From: Limnobacter sp. MED105 | GTDB lineage: Bacteria > Pseudomonadota > Gammaproteobacteria > Burkholderiales > Burkholderiaceae_B | DNA: 64,000 nucleotides | Reading direction: 5' to 3' | NCBI RefSeq assembly: GCF_000170915.1 | Contig: NZ_ABCT01000008.1 | Location: 62,001 to 126,000, forward strand | Shown: positions 24,316 through 33,329 of the stretch, piece by piece | Numbering within the stretch: position 1 is the first letter of the stretch | How the letters are laid out: the number at the start of each line of letters is the position of its first letter | Made by a program: the position numbers and the translations under genes | The notes under the pieces: model-generated | What the model saw: only the letters and a program-made list of their open reading frames with translations | Databases searched by the model: none | What the model was told of the DNA's origin: nothing

Positions 24316-24795
24316 TCAGCGTGTAACGCGCGATGTACCGCCACCACTGACAATTCTTACACGGTCACCAGGCCGGAAATCTTCACCTGCTGCATCCTGA
24401 ACATAAGCACGCAAGGTGCCGTTGTCCATGCGAACGGTAATTTCCAGGCCCTGACGGGTCGATGCATTGCGTTCTACGGCCTGACCTGCAATACCGCCAG
24501 CCACCGCACCCACAATTGCACCCACAGCACGACCGCTGCCGCCACCCACGTTGCTGCCTGCGATACCGCCAATGATGCCGCCAGCGGCAGTACCTACGCC
24601 GTTGGTGTCGCCCTGAATAGTCACGGTGCGTACGCTTTCAACTGTGCCTTGCTCGATAATTTGTGCGCGGCGGGTTTCACCTTCGCGATATACCTGACCC
24701 GAACTGCTTTGGGTGGCACAGCCTGCAAGCGCAGAAAGCGCAATCAGGGCCACTGCACCGGTGCTTCTTAAACTGAACTGAATTGACTTGGCCAT
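24316..24795 (-). CDS. Glycine-zipper outer-membrane lipoprotein (SlyB/PcP-like)
   Basis: 159 residues. Signal peptide with lipobox LSALAGC near residue 26, then a glycine zipper (GVGTAAGGIIGGIAGSNVGG, then GRAVGAIVGAVAGGIAGQAVE). The C-terminus is a small beta domain (ITVRMDNGTLRAYVQDA, FRPGDRVRIVSGG). The family is an outer-membrane stress lipoprotein. It is the last gene of a minus-strand run from the PfkB kinase, with a 20-base gap and shared terminator. Confidence 0.88.
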   Translation of the reverse strand: MAKSIQFSLRSTGAVALIALSALAGCATQSSSGQVYREGETRRAQIIEQGTVESVRTVTIQGDTNGVGTAAGGIIGGIAGSNVGGGSGRAVGAIVGAVAGGIAGQAVERNASTRQGLEITVRMDNGTLRAYVQDAAGEDFRPGDRVRIVSGGGTSRVTR

Positions 24796-24815
24796 GATTT
24801 GATTTTCCTTTCAAG

Positions 24816-25772
24816 TTACCAGGGTTGTTGACCAAAAGCGGCAGTAAACCTGGACGCAATTTCTTCCCGGCTGTACTGGTAGGTTTGAGGGCCTTTCACT
24901 GCAATTTTCAGAGAACCCATCAAACTGGCCAGTTTGGCCGCATTCACAATGCCCATGCCTTCTGTAAGGCCGTAGAGCAAGCCGCCGCGGTATGCATCGC
25001 CACAGCCAGTGGGGTCGGCGATGCGTTCTGCTTTAACGCATGGTATGTCGTGCCGTTGACCCTGTGTAAATACCCAGCTGCCTTCGGCACCGCGGGTCAC
25101 CACGAGTGCTTCCAGCTTCTCTGCGATCTGCTCCAGGGTTAGCCCGGTGCGCTCACACAGCATCTTGGCTTCATAGTCATTGACAGCCGCGTAGGTCGCA
25201 AGTTCCAAAAACCGGTCAAGTTCGGGTTTGCCGAACATGGGCAGCCCCTGGCCTGGGTCGAATACAAATGGAATGCCTGCGGTGGCAAATTGCTCAGCGT
25301 GCTGCATCATGCCGTCCCTGCCATCGGGGGCAATGATGCCCAAGGCGATGTCGCCGGCATCGCTCACCTTGTTCAGGTGCGAGTGACTCATGGCGCCTGG
25401 GTGGAAGGCGGTAATCTGGTTGTCGTCAAGGTCGGTGGTAATGAAGGCCTGCGCCGTGAACTCTTCGCCAATTTGCTTCAGGCAGTTGGTTTCAATGCCC
25501 AAGGTTTGCAGGCGCTGAAAGTAACCTCCGGCATCATGCCCAATGGTGGCCATGGGTACGGGTTTGCCGCCCAGCATATTCAGGCTGTAGGCAATGTTGC
25601 CCGCGCAGCCGCCCCAGTCTTTGCGAAGACTGGGAACCAGAAACGCAACGTTCAGAATGTGTACCTGATCCGGCAAAATTTGGTCTTTGAAACGGCCTTC
25701 AAACACCATGATGGTGTCGAATGCGATAGAACCGCAGATTAAAACGCGTTTGGTGTTGGTTGGGGAATTCAT
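24816..25772 (-). CDS. PfkB-family carbohydrate/adenosine kinase
   Basis: 318 residues of the ribokinase fold. N-terminal GSIAFDTIMVFEGRFKDQIL, GG pair in DWGGCAGNIAYSLNMLGG, and the C-terminal PfkB signature DPTGCGDAYRGGLLYGL with the catalytic Asp. Close relatives in Betaproteobacteria are annotated as adenosine kinase-like; the true substrate is not certain. It lies 38 bases downstream of the DUF3426 gene in the same direction. Confidence 0.85.
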   Translation of the reverse strand: MNSPTNTKRVLICGSIAFDTIMVFEGRFKDQILPDQVHILNVAFLVPSLRKDWGGCAGNIAYSLNMLGGKPVPMATIGHDAGGYFQRLQTLGIETNCLKQIGEEFTAQAFITTDLDDNQITAFHPGAMSHSHLNKVSDAGDIALGIIAPDGRDGMMQHAEQFATAGIPFVFDPGQGLPMFGKPELDRFLELATYAAVNDYEAKMLCERTGLTLEQIAEKLEALVVTRGAEGSWVFTQGQRHDIPCVKAERIADPTGCGDAYRGGLLYGLTEGMGIVNAAKLASLMGSLKIAVKGPQTYQYSREEIASRFTAAFGQQPW

Positions 25773-25810
25773 GGTGAAGCAGTCCAGTATCTAAAAAATT
25801 GGCTTGGCGG

Positions 25811-26611
25811 TTATTGTTCGCCTGGGCCTTGGTCAAATAATTCAAGCCTGAAGCCAGTCGCGGCGCTTTCGGGCAGTTGTGTATTCAAAGTGCTCAAGTT
25901 CAAGTATGCCAGTACTTCCACGGTTTTTTCGCCAGCAATCAACGGCGCTTGGCTGGCCGCATTTTCATCGCGAAGTTGGTAATCGCTTGGGCTTAAGGAT
26001 TTGCTGGCCAATACCAAACCTTGCGGGTCGAGCAATTCCACTTTCAGGTGGGGCCACAGGGCAGGCAAAGGAAGCTGGTTGTGTAAGGTGAGGTCAACCC
26101 GCAGATTGTGTTCATCCAGAGCTTGCAGGCCGCTGCCTTCAACTCGCAGAGCCTGGGTGGCCGGGCTTGCAAACAGTCGCTGAATAGTTGGCCCTGCCGT
26201 ATTAATGTGTTTGGCCATGTCGGGGGTTTGTTGCAGCAGGTCAATACGTTGCCACCACAATGCTTGCAGCCCAAGCGCCAGCAGCAGTGCAACACAAGCC
26301 ACCTTTAACACCGGGTTGCCTTGGCTGAAATTCAACAGTGGTTTAGAGGGTGCCGTGTCGGCGAACAACGCTTCCGAATCTGTGCCATCGCCGCCGGTCA
26401 AGTTGTGGTCGCTGGTGTAGCCAGTGTCACTATGCTTGGGGCTAAGGTCCAGTTTTTGCCAGGCTTCAGTGTCGGCTGAAGTAAGGTGCTCAATGCCGGA
26501 AAATATGGTTTGGCAATGCCCACAGCGTACCTTGCCCTCGTGCATTTGCAGTTGGCCAGAGGTCACTTTGAACAGGGTGTTGCAGTTGGGGCAGCGTGTG
26601 GCAAGGCTCAT
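25811..26611 (-). CDS. MJ0042-type zinc-ribbon protein with DUF3426 domain
   Basis: 266 residues. N-terminal zinc ribbon CPNCNTLFKV...GKVRCGHCQTIF (residues about 8-41) with two CxxC pairs, one central membrane helix (VLKVACVALLLALGLQALWW), and a C-terminal DUF3426 periplasmic-type domain (LRVEGSGLQALDEHNLRVDL, LKVELLDPQGLVLASKSLSP). Function unknown. It follows prmA on the same strand by 36 bases, a widely conserved arrangement in Betaproteobacteria. Confidence 0.87.
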   Translation of the reverse strand: MSLATRCPNCNTLFKVTSGQLQMHEGKVRCGHCQTIFSGIEHLTSADTEAWQKLDLSPKHSDTGYTSDHNLTGGDGTDSEALFADTAPSKPLLNFSQGNPVLKVACVALLLALGLQALWWQRIDLLQQTPDMAKHINTAGPTIQRLFASPATQALRVEGSGLQALDEHNLRVDLTLHNQLPLPALWPHLKVELLDPQGLVLASKSLSPSDYQLRDENAASQAPLIAGEKTVEVLAYLNLSTLNTQLPESAATGFRLELFDQGPGEQ

Positions 26612-26647
26612 GGCGCTAGTTTAACCTTGCCGGTGGGTGCAAGGCGG

Positions 26648-27562
26648 TCAGTCCGCCGCTTTCTGGCCATGCAGGCATACCCAGCCGTCGCGCTCGGCCC
26701 ACACCGCAAGGTTGATCCATTGGCGGTAATGTGAAATCACTTCTTCGGCCTGGCGGGCCAACACGCCTGAAAGTACCAGTTGCCCGCCTGCTTCTACATG
26801 GTTGCACAGCGATGGGGCTAAAACTTTCAGCGGGTTCGATAAAATGTTGGCGACCACCACCGGAAATTGGCGCTTGGCCAATGGAAAGTCGGGCAAACCA
26901 CAGGGCATTTCGACGCCATTGTTGCCGGCATTGTAGGCGGTGCTGTCGACAGCTTGGGGATCAATATCCACGCCAATGGCTTCAGATGCGCCCAATTTAA
27001 GCGCTGCAATGCCCAAAATACCCGAGCCACAACCGTAATCCAGCACACTTTGTCCCTTCAGTGGAAACTCGCTTAGCCAACGAAGGCAAAGGGCAGTGGT
27101 AGGGTGTGAGCCGGTGCCAAAGGCCAAGCCGGGATCGAGCACCAGGTTGATTCGATCGTCGATGTTTTGGGGTTCGTGCCAGGAGGGCACAATCCACAAA
27201 CGGGCTGAAATGGGAATGGGGTCGAACTGGGACTGGGTTAGACGAACCCAGTCTACCTGAGGCACTTCGGTGTAATCAATTTCAGCTTCACCCAGCAATT
27301 CGGCCGGGATTTCACCGAAAATTTGCTCACCTTCAGCTTTGTTGCGAAACAAGGCCACCACATGGTTCAAATTCCACGCCGCTGATTCTGGCTCCATGCC
27401 GGGTTCGCCGAACAAGGGTTGTTCGTCTTCGCTGTCGGCATTGGCGTCTTCCAGGCTGACCGCCAAAGCCCCCAACTCCATGAGCAGGTCGGAAACTTCG
27501 TCGGCTTGCTCAAAGGGCAGGGTGAGTTTGGCTTGTATCAGCGGTGTGGCCTGTGGGTTCAT
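26648..27562 (-). CDS. prmA: Ribosomal protein L11 methyltransferase
   Basis: 304 residues. PrmA trimethylates ribosomal protein L11 with S-adenosylmethionine. The SAM-binding region reads PGLAFGTGSHPTTALCL, then SVLDYGCGSGILGIAALKLG and VDIDPQAVDS, with the family NPxx-like catalytic loop VVVANILSNPLKVLAPSL. The N-terminal L11-recognition domain spans about 1-100. The ATG is immediately adjacent to the accC stop codon, so the genes form one operon. Confidence 0.95.
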   Translation of the reverse strand: MNPQATPLIQAKLTLPFEQADEVSDLLMELGALAVSLEDANADSEDEQPLFGEPGMEPESAAWNLNHVVALFRNKAEGEQIFGEIPAELLGEAEIDYTEVPQVDWVRLTQSQFDPIPISARLWIVPSWHEPQNIDDRINLVLDPGLAFGTGSHPTTALCLRWLSEFPLKGQSVLDYGCGSGILGIAALKLGASEAIGVDIDPQAVDSTAYNAGNNGVEMPCGLPDFPLAKRQFPVVVANILSNPLKVLAPSLCNHVEAGGQLVLSGVLARQAEEVISHYRQWINLAVWAERDGWVCLHGQKAAD

Positions 27563-28912
27563 TTACTTGAAACGTGCTTCCAGTTTGTGCTCAAGGTAGT
27601 GAATGCTGGTGCCGCCTTCAACAAAGCGGGCGTCTTCCATCAATTCACGGTGCAAGGCTGTGTTGGTTTTAATACCATCGACTACCAATTCTGCGAGGGC
27701 TTGGCGCATGCGGGCCATGGCCTGCTTGCGGTCTTCGCCGTAAGTAATCACTTTGGCAATCATGGAATCGTAATGCGGTGGCACGTTGTAGCCACTGTAG
27801 ACATGGGAATCCACGCGCACGCCGGGGCCGCCAGGCGCATGCCAGTTCTTGATTGGACCAGGTGAAGGCACAAACTTGAACGGATCTTCCGCATTGATTC
27901 GACATTCCATGGCATGGCCACGGAATTCAATGTCGCGTTGGCGGAAACGCAGTTTTTGCCCCGCTGCAATGCGAATTTGTTCCTGAACAATGTCGACACC
28001 AGTAATCATTTCGGTGACCGGGTGTTCAACTTGCACGCGGGTGTTCATTTCAATGAAGTAAAACTCACCGTTCTCGTACAGAAATTCGAAGGTGCCGGCA
28101 CCACGGTAGCCAATTTTTCGGCAGGCTTCTGCGCAGCGTTCGCCAATCCGTTCAATCAGGCGGCGTGGAATATTCGGTGCCGGTGCTTCTTCAATCACTT
28201 TCTGGTGGCGGCGTTGCATGGAGCAATCGCGTTCGCCCAGCCACACGGCATTCTTGTGTTCGTCGGCCAGGATCTGGATTTCAATGTGGCGGGGGTTTTC
28301 AAGGAATTTTTCCATGTAAACCGCCGGGTTATTAAATGCAGAACCGGCTTCAGTTTTGGTCATGGTGACTGCGTTCAACAGCGCGGCCTCGGTGTGCACC
28401 ACACGCATGCCGCGGCCACCGCCGCCGCCAGCGGCTTTGATAATGACCGGGTAACCCACTTGGCGTGCAATTTTCACGATTTCGCGTGGATCGTCGGGCA
28501 ATTCACCTTCAGAACCCGGCACGCAAGGCACGCCCGCAGCAATCATGGCCCGCTTGGCCGATACCTTGTCGCCCATCAGCAGAATGGATTCAGCACGGGG
28601 GCCTATGAACACAAAACCACTTTTCTCGACACGGTCGGCGAAGCTGGCATTCTCGGACAGAAAGCCGTAGCCCGGGTGGATGGCCTCAGAATCGGTCACT
28701 TCTGCGGCGCTAATAATGGCTGGAATGTTCAGGTAGCTTTCTTTGGAACTGGGGGGGCCAATACACACCGACTCATCGGCCAGCTTGACATACTTGGCGT
28801 CCACGTCGGCGGTGGAGTAAACCGCCACGGTTTTAATGCCCATTTCCTTGCACGCACGCAGAATGCGCAGGGCTATTTCGCCGCGGTTGGCGATCAATAT
28901 TTTTCCAAACAT
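27563..28912 (-). CDS. accC: Biotin carboxylase subunit of acetyl-CoA carboxylase
   Basis: 449 residues from the ATG at 28912 ([20 protein letters not shown]). ATP-grasp enzyme that carboxylates biotin on AccB, the first step of fatty-acid synthesis. Visible motifs are the glycine-rich loop [30 protein letters not shown], the [13 protein letters not shown] segment and [19 protein letters not shown] frame extension to 29020 runs into the accB region and is not the start. It sits 16 bases after accB and abuts prmA. Confidence 0.97.
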   Translation of the reverse strand: MFGKILIANRGEIALRILRACKEMGIKTVAVYSTADVDAKYVKLADESVCIGPPSSKESYLNIPAIISAAEVTDSEAIHPGYGFLSENASFADRVEKSGFVFIGPRAESILLMGDKVSAKRAMIAAGVPCVPGSEGELPDDPREIVKIARQVGYPVIIKAAGGGGGRGMRVVHTEAALLNAVTMTKTEAGSAFNNPAVYMEKFLENPRHIEIQILADEHKNAVWLGERDCSMQRRHQKVIEEAPAPNIPRRLIERIGERCAEACRKIGYRGAGTFEFLYENGEFYFIEMNTRVQVEHPVTEMITGVDIVQEQIRIAAGQKLRFRQRDIEFRGHAMECRINAEDPFKFVPSPGPIKNWHAPGGPGVRVDSHVYSGYNVPPHYDSMIAKVITYGEDRKQAMARMRQALAELVVDGIKTNTALHRELMEDARFVEGGTSIHYLEHKLEARFK

Positions 28913-28928
28913 GGTGGCTGCTCCTGTT

Positions 28929-29390
28929 CTATTCAATGACGAATAGAGCTTGACCAAACTCCACGGGTTGACCGTTTTCGACCAGGATGGCCTTGACCAC
29001 ACCAGACTTGTCGCACTCAATTTCGTTGAGCAACTTCATGGCTTCAATAATGCAGATGGTTTGGCCTTCTTTCACCGTGCTGCCAATTTCCACGAAATTG
29101 GATGCGCCGGGGCTGGGCGCGCGATAAAACGTGCCAACCATGGGTGAAGTGACTTTGTGGCCGGCATCGGCTGGTGCTGCGGGTGCTTCAGCAGCAACAG
29201 CAGGGGCCGCAGCCGCGGCTGGCGCCGCCATGGCTGGCGCTTGCTGCATCATTTGCTGTGGCATGGCCATGGTGTATTGAGGCTGGCTTTTGACGATGCG
29301 TACCTTGCCTTCGCCTTCAGTCACTTCCAGTTCGGAAATGTCGGATTCGGCGACCAGGTCGATCAATGTTTTTAGCTTTCTGAGGTCCAT
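28929..29390 (-). CDS. accB: Biotin carboxyl carrier protein of acetyl-CoA carboxylase
   Basis: 153 residues. N-terminal helical domain ([20 protein letters not shown]), an Ala/Pro-rich linker (about 45-78) and a C-terminal biotinyl domain with biotin attachment at Lys119 in [13 protein letters not shown]. It forms the accBC operon with accC. A GGAG box lies 9 bases before the ATG. The 179-base gap upstream to tlpA probably holds its own promoter; no clear box was chosen. Confidence 0.97.
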   Translation of the reverse strand: MDLRKLKTLIDLVAESDISELEVTEGEGKVRIVKSQPQYTMAMPQQMMQQAPAMAAPAAAAAPAVAAEAPAAPADAGHKVTSPMVGTFYRAPSPGASNFVEIGSTVKEGQTICIIEAMKLLNEIECDKSGVVKAILVENGQPVEFGQALFVIE

Positions 29391-29569
29391 TTACTTGCTC
29401 CATCTAGGGAGGTTGGTTTTGTATGGCAGTACGCAACCAAGCGCGAGGTGAATTGAGCCTAACTTCGCTTAGTGTGCACTGAAAATCAATTATTTTCCAC
29501 CTTGGAGGGCTTTGATGAACCTTGCTTCGCGGTTCGCCCAAGTCAGGCGTTGCGTGAGCATACCCGATT

Positions 29570-30067
29570 TTAACGTTGCAGTGCGTTAGTGATAGTACTC
29601 ATCTGTATTCTGCCGGCTTCTGTGAGTATTTCATTACCATTTTCGTCCAAAATGACGGTAAATGGTAATCCACCCTGTTGGTTACCCAGTGCTTTTCCAA
29701 GCTCTGTACCAGTCATGCCTGCAAGCACGATAGGGTAATTTACAGGTGTTTTTTGCAGAAATTGCTGCACGTTGCTGGGAGAATCAATTGCAATTCCGAT
29801 CAACTCCACATTTTGGGCTTGAAGTTGCGGATACAGCTCGTCCAGTTCAGGCATTTCTTCCACGCAGGGTGGGCACCATGTGGCCCAAAAGTTAAGAACC
29901 ACAACCTTGCCTTTCAGTGCACCCAAGTCGAGCGATGCGCCTTGCGGCGTATCAAAGGTGTAGCCACTCAAAGGATAATCAGGGCCATTCTTGGGTTTCA
30001 GGCCAAAATACAGACCAATCGCCAAGGCGAGGACTGCGGTCAGAATCGGGATAAGTTTGTTGCTCAT
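29570..30067 (-). CDS. TlpA-family thiol-disulfide oxidoreductase
   Basis: 165 residues. N-terminal membrane anchor (LIPILTAVLALAIGLYFGL) and a periplasmic thioredoxin fold with redox motif WATWCPPC (Cys65, Cys68), followed by VELIGIAIDSPSNVQQFL and the cis-proline region GGLPFTVILDENG. It probably keeps periplasmic thiols reduced. It overlaps the upstream gene by 4 bases (ATGA-type). Confidence 0.9.
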   Translation of the reverse strand: MSNKLIPILTAVLALAIGLYFGLKPKNGPDYPLSGYTFDTPQGASLDLGALKGKVVVLNFWATWCPPCVEEMPELDELYPQLQAQNVELIGIAIDSPSNVQQFLQKTPVNYPIVLAGMTGTELGKALGNQQGGLPFTVILDENGNEILTEAGRIQMSTITNALQR

Positions 30068-30666
30068 GGTGCGTCTATCAAACGGGTCAAGCCCGCAATG
30101 TCGGTTTGAAAAAGGGTTCCGTCAGGCGCTTGCCGGTTCAGCAAGCCCCTGCGTTGTACCGGGCTGGCCACACCCAGCTGGAACCAGCGCTGCTTCCAGC
30201 GAAAGGCCACAGCCGGAAATGATTTTCCAGCCAACAAGGCATCTTCACAGGCGTCGAAATGGATGTTCTGGTTTAACAGCCAGTAGTCCACTTCTTTTTC
30301 GTCGTCGGCGAACGCAATGATGTGCACATCGGAATGAGCACTGCCCGTGCCATTGACCGCTGCGCCATACACAATGGGTTCGAACTGCTGTATACCTTGC
30401 ATGAATTGGAGTGCAACTTCACGCAATTCGTTCAATTCACCGGGTTGGCTGTCAGCTTGAAACAGGGCTTGGTAGGCGCGCAGCTCATCTTGAATGTCTT
30501 GATCAGAAGGAAGTCGTTCCCGGGGCACACGCTGTTTTCCAAGCAAGGCTTTCACGGCCTGGTTGCGTGCGGTGGCGTAGTCCAAGCCTTCCTCTGCAAT
30601 CAGTCTGGCTGCGGTCATCGCAATTTCTATGCGAAGTTCGTCTTGCGGGGCGAAGAATTCTTCCAT
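30064..30666 (-). CDS. Conserved protein with nucleotidyltransferase-like C-terminal half
   Basis: 200 residues, not a named enzyme. Residues about 1-60 are helical (ELRIEIAMTAARLIAEEGLD, YATARNQAVKALL). The second half holds FEPIVYGAAVNGTGSAHSDV and IIAFADDEKEVDYWLL, a pattern like a degenerate nucleotidyltransferase core (G-x-x-x-NGT...SD). Found next to mpl in related Betaproteobacteria. Start ATG at 30666, 62 bases from the divergent mpl start, with a likely shared promoter region. Function not known. Confidence 0.75.
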   Translation of the reverse strand: MEEFFAPQDELRIEIAMTAARLIAEEGLDYATARNQAVKALLGKQRVPRERLPSDQDIQDELRAYQALFQADSQPGELNELREVALQFMQGIQQFEPIVYGAAVNGTGSAHSDVHIIAFADDEKEVDYWLLNQNIHFDACEDALLAGKSFPAVAFRWKQRWFQLGVASPVQRRGLLNRQAPDGTLFQTDIAGLTRLIDAP

Positions 30667-30728
30667 ATCGGCAGTGTATCCAAATTCACAGGCACTACAA
30701 TATGGGCTTGTTCTGAAAGGAAGAAAGA

Positions 30729-32120
30729 ATGCACATCCACATTCTCGGGATTTGTGGCACCTTCATGGGCGGTGTTGCCCAGTTGGCCAAGTCCCTGGGC
30801 CACACCGTGACCGGTTGCGACGCCAATGTTTACCCACCCATGAGCACCCAACTAACCCAGGCGGGGATCGAGTTGACCGAAGGTTTTGGTGTGGAGCAAC
30901 TGGCAATCAAGCCCGATCTGTGGGTGGTGGGCAATGTGGTCTCGCGCGGTAACCCCCTGATGGAAGCAATTTTGAATCAGGGGCTGGCCTACACCAGTGG
31001 CCCCCAGTGGGTGGGCGAACATATTTTGCGTGGCCGCAAGGTGTTGGCTGTGGCGGGTACGCATGGCAAAACCAGTACCAGTTCGATGTTGGCTTGGGTG
31101 TTGCAACAGGCGGGTTTAAACCCCGGCTTTTTGATTGGTGGTGTACCTGGCGGTTTTGGCGTATCAGCCACATTGGGGCAGGGCGACTGTTTTGTGATTG
31201 AAGCCGACGAGTACGACACGGCCTTTTTCGACAAGCGTTCGAAGTTCGTGCATTACCGCCCCGTGGTGGCTGTATTGAACAACCTGGAGTTTGACCACGC
31301 CGACATTTTTCCCGACCTTGCGGCCATTGAAACCCAGTTTCACCACCTGGTGCGCACCGTGCCGTCGGAAGGGCGGGTGGTATGCCCAGCCAACACAGAA
31401 TCGCTGGAACGGGTACTTAAACGGGGTTGCTGGACTCCTGTGGCGCGTTTTTCCGCCAATGGTGATGAGGCACCCTGGCAAGCCCATGTATTGGGCGCAT
31501 CCCGATTTGAAGTGTTGATGCATGGTGAGGTAAAAGGCCAGGTGGAATGGGACTGGTCAGGCCTGCACAATGTGAACAATGCCTTGGCGGTGATTGCGGC
31601 TGCACATGCCGTGGGGGTGAAAGTGGCTGATGCTTGCAATGCCTTGAGTGCATTTCCCGGTGTAAAGCGCAGGATGGAGTTGCGCGGCGAGGCGGCCGGT
31701 GTGAGGGTGTACGACGATTTTGCGCATCACCCAACCGCCATTGCCACTACGCTGGAAGGCGCAAAAGCCCGCATGGCGGAAATTGCTTTGGCCAATGGCC
31801 AACCCGCAGGCCGCTTGATTGCACTGTTCGAGCCGCGCTCCAACACCATGAAAATGGGTACCCTTGCGCAAGCACTGCCTGCCTCCTTTGATGAGGCTCA
31901 GGCCGTGGTGTGCTACACCGCAGGTATTCAATGGAATGTGCGCGATACCTTGGGCAGCGTCGGTGAAAGATTGTTCACCAGCGACAATTTGAATGAAGTG
32001 ATTGATCATGTGGTTTCCCAGGCACAGCCGGGTGACTGGGTGGTGGCCATGAGCAATGGTTCGTTTGGCGGCATTCACCAAAAACTGATTGATGCTTTGG
32101 CTTCACGGGTGAAGGCTTGA
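30729..32120 (+). CDS. mpl: UDP-MurNAc:L-alanyl-gamma-D-glutamyl-meso-DAP ligase
   Basis: 463 residues. Mpl recycles the murein tripeptide by attaching it to UDP-MurNAc. It starts MHIHILGICGTFMGGVAQLA, has the P-loop AVAGTHGKTSTSSMLAW (around 110), the EADEYDTAFFDKRSKFVHY metal and substrate region, and the C-terminal ALFEPRSNTMKMG element of the Mur ligases. The start of the next gene overlaps its stop as TTGA, beginning the overlapping gene run to ubiC. Confidence 0.95.
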   Translation: MHIHILGICGTFMGGVAQLAKSLGHTVTGCDANVYPPMSTQLTQAGIELTEGFGVEQLAIKPDLWVVGNVVSRGNPLMEAILNQGLAYTSGPQWVGEHILRGRKVLAVAGTHGKTSTSSMLAWVLQQAGLNPGFLIGGVPGGFGVSATLGQGDCFVIEADEYDTAFFDKRSKFVHYRPVVAVLNNLEFDHADIFPDLAAIETQFHHLVRTVPSEGRVVCPANTESLERVLKRGCWTPVARFSANGDEAPWQAHVLGASRFEVLMHGEVKGQVEWDWSGLHNVNNALAVIAAAHAVGVKVADACNALSAFPGVKRRMELRGEAAGVRVYDDFAHHPTAIATTLEGAKARMAEIALANGQPAGRLIALFEPRSNTMKMGTLAQALPASFDEAQAVVCYTAGIQWNVRDTLGSVGERLFTSDNLNEVIDHVVSQAQPGDWVVAMSNGSFGGIHQKLIDALASRVKA

Positions 32121-32761
32121 CGCCCTTTACCCTTCACAGCCCGGGAGGTTTTGCGCGTACCCCGGGTGTAGCCGATCTGGTGGTGTACCTGCACGGGTTT
32201 CGTTCGTCGTCCAAATCGGTGAAAGCCCAGAAGATGATTGATGCGTTTGACCAGGCCGGTTTAAGCAGCCATTTGTGGGTGCCCGATTTGCCTGCCTCGC
32301 CGGCGCAGGCATTGGCCATGATCGAGCAGCACCTGGATGCCCGTTTACACAGCCAACCCGAATTGTCGATGACCTTCATTGGAAGTTCCTTGGGAGGATA
32401 TTACGCCACTGTGTTGGGAGAGTTGCATGCTCAGGCTTCGGTGGTGTTGTTGAATCCGGCCATCAAGCCTTATGACGACCTGCAAGATCAAATCGGAAAA
32501 AAGAAGGTTTATTTTTCTGATGAAGAAATCGAATTTGTACCCGCCTACCTGGGCGATTTAAAAGCCATGGAGCAAACCAGCCTGACAAACCCGCAACGTT
32601 ACTTTTTGGTGGCTGCGCGTGACGATGAGGTGCTGAACTGTGACACCATGCTGGCGCGTTACCGCGGTGCACACCAACTTCACCTCCTCGGTTCTGATCA
32701 CGCTTTGAGCGATTTTGATGATATTTTGCCCTTCGTGAAGCTGGCTGTGGGTTTGCCATGA
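32117..32761 (+). CDS. yqiA: YqiA-family esterase
   Basis: 214 residues. Small alpha/beta hydrolase with VVYLHGFRSSSKSVKAQKM, the nucleophile motif FIGSSLGGYYATVLGE and VVLLNPAIKPYDDLQD, and a C-terminal His in LLGSDHALSDFDDI. These match YqiA esterases. The TTG start overlaps the mpl stop (TTGA), implying translational coupling. The stop overlaps the ubiC ATG (ATGA). Confidence 0.88.
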   Translation: MTPFTLHSPGGFARTPGVADLVVYLHGFRSSSKSVKAQKMIDAFDQAGLSSHLWVPDLPASPAQALAMIEQHLDARLHSQPELSMTFIGSSLGGYYATVLGELHAQASVVLLNPAIKPYDDLQDQIGKKKVYFSDEEIEFVPAYLGDLKAMEQTSLTNPQRYFLVAARDDEVLNCDTMLARYRGAHQLHLLGSDHALSDFDDILPFVKLAVGLP

Positions 32762-33321
32762 GTGGTGTTGTCGCGTGGGCCAGGCGTTGCCCGCCAAGCT
32801 GGCCTGCCTGGGCCCGAAACTGGGCATGTACCTCCGGTTCGCTCACCCAGCGTTTGGTGCGCCTGAACCAAGGGTTTAAAGTAGAGCCTGTTGTGCAAGC
32901 CAAGGTGTTGATTAAACACGGGCCTGGCGCCAGGGGGCAAAGTGTAACGGGGCAAATGATGCGGCAGCGGCTGGTGCGCTTGCACGTGAACAACGCGCCT
33001 GTGGTGCTGGCCCAAACTCTGGTTGAAATGGATGGCCCAGTAAATGATTGGCATTTTTGGCGGGGTTTGGGCACCCGCTCATTGGGCACGGTGTTGTTTT
33101 CCGACCCGAAAGTAAAACGGGGCAAACTTTATTTCGCACGCTTGCCTTTGCAGCAGCCTTGGGTGCAACGCTTGTTGCCCCCGGCGATGAAAGCCGAGAT
33201 GAACCGGCTGGGCAGTGGCCGCGTTTGGTATGCGCGTTGCGCGCGCTTTTCGCGCAAACCCGACAGAACGCCGTTGTGGGTCATGGAAGTGTTCCTGCCC
33301 CAACTCGAGAACTACATTTAG
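32758..33321 (+). CDS. ubiC: Chorismate lyase
   Basis: 187 residues. UbiC converts chorismate to 4-hydroxybenzoate and pyruvate, the first step of ubiquinone synthesis. Motifs: GSLTQRLVRLN, VMRQ-like region NAPVVLAQTLVEMDGPVND, and RSLGTVLFSDPKVKRGKLYF then WVMEVFLPQLENYI. It overlaps yqiA by 4 bases and is followed 8 bases later by the RNB nuclease gene. Sequence similarity is divergent but the motif order fits. Confidence 0.85.
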   Translation: MSGVVAWARRCPPSWPAWARNWACTSGSLTQRLVRLNQGFKVEPVVQAKVLIKHGPGARGQSVTGQMMRQRLVRLHVNNAPVVLAQTLVEMDGPVNDWHFWRGLGTRSLGTVLFSDPKVKRGKLYFARLPLQQPWVQRLLPPAMKAEMNRLGSGRVWYARCARFSRKPDRTPLWVMEVFLPQLENYI

Positions 33322-33329
33322 GACAGTTG

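Noticed and set aside
27914-28939. A 341-codon plus-strand open frame antisense to accC
   Set aside because: It is the shadow of a well conserved accC coding sequence; no family resemblance and no ribosome binding site.
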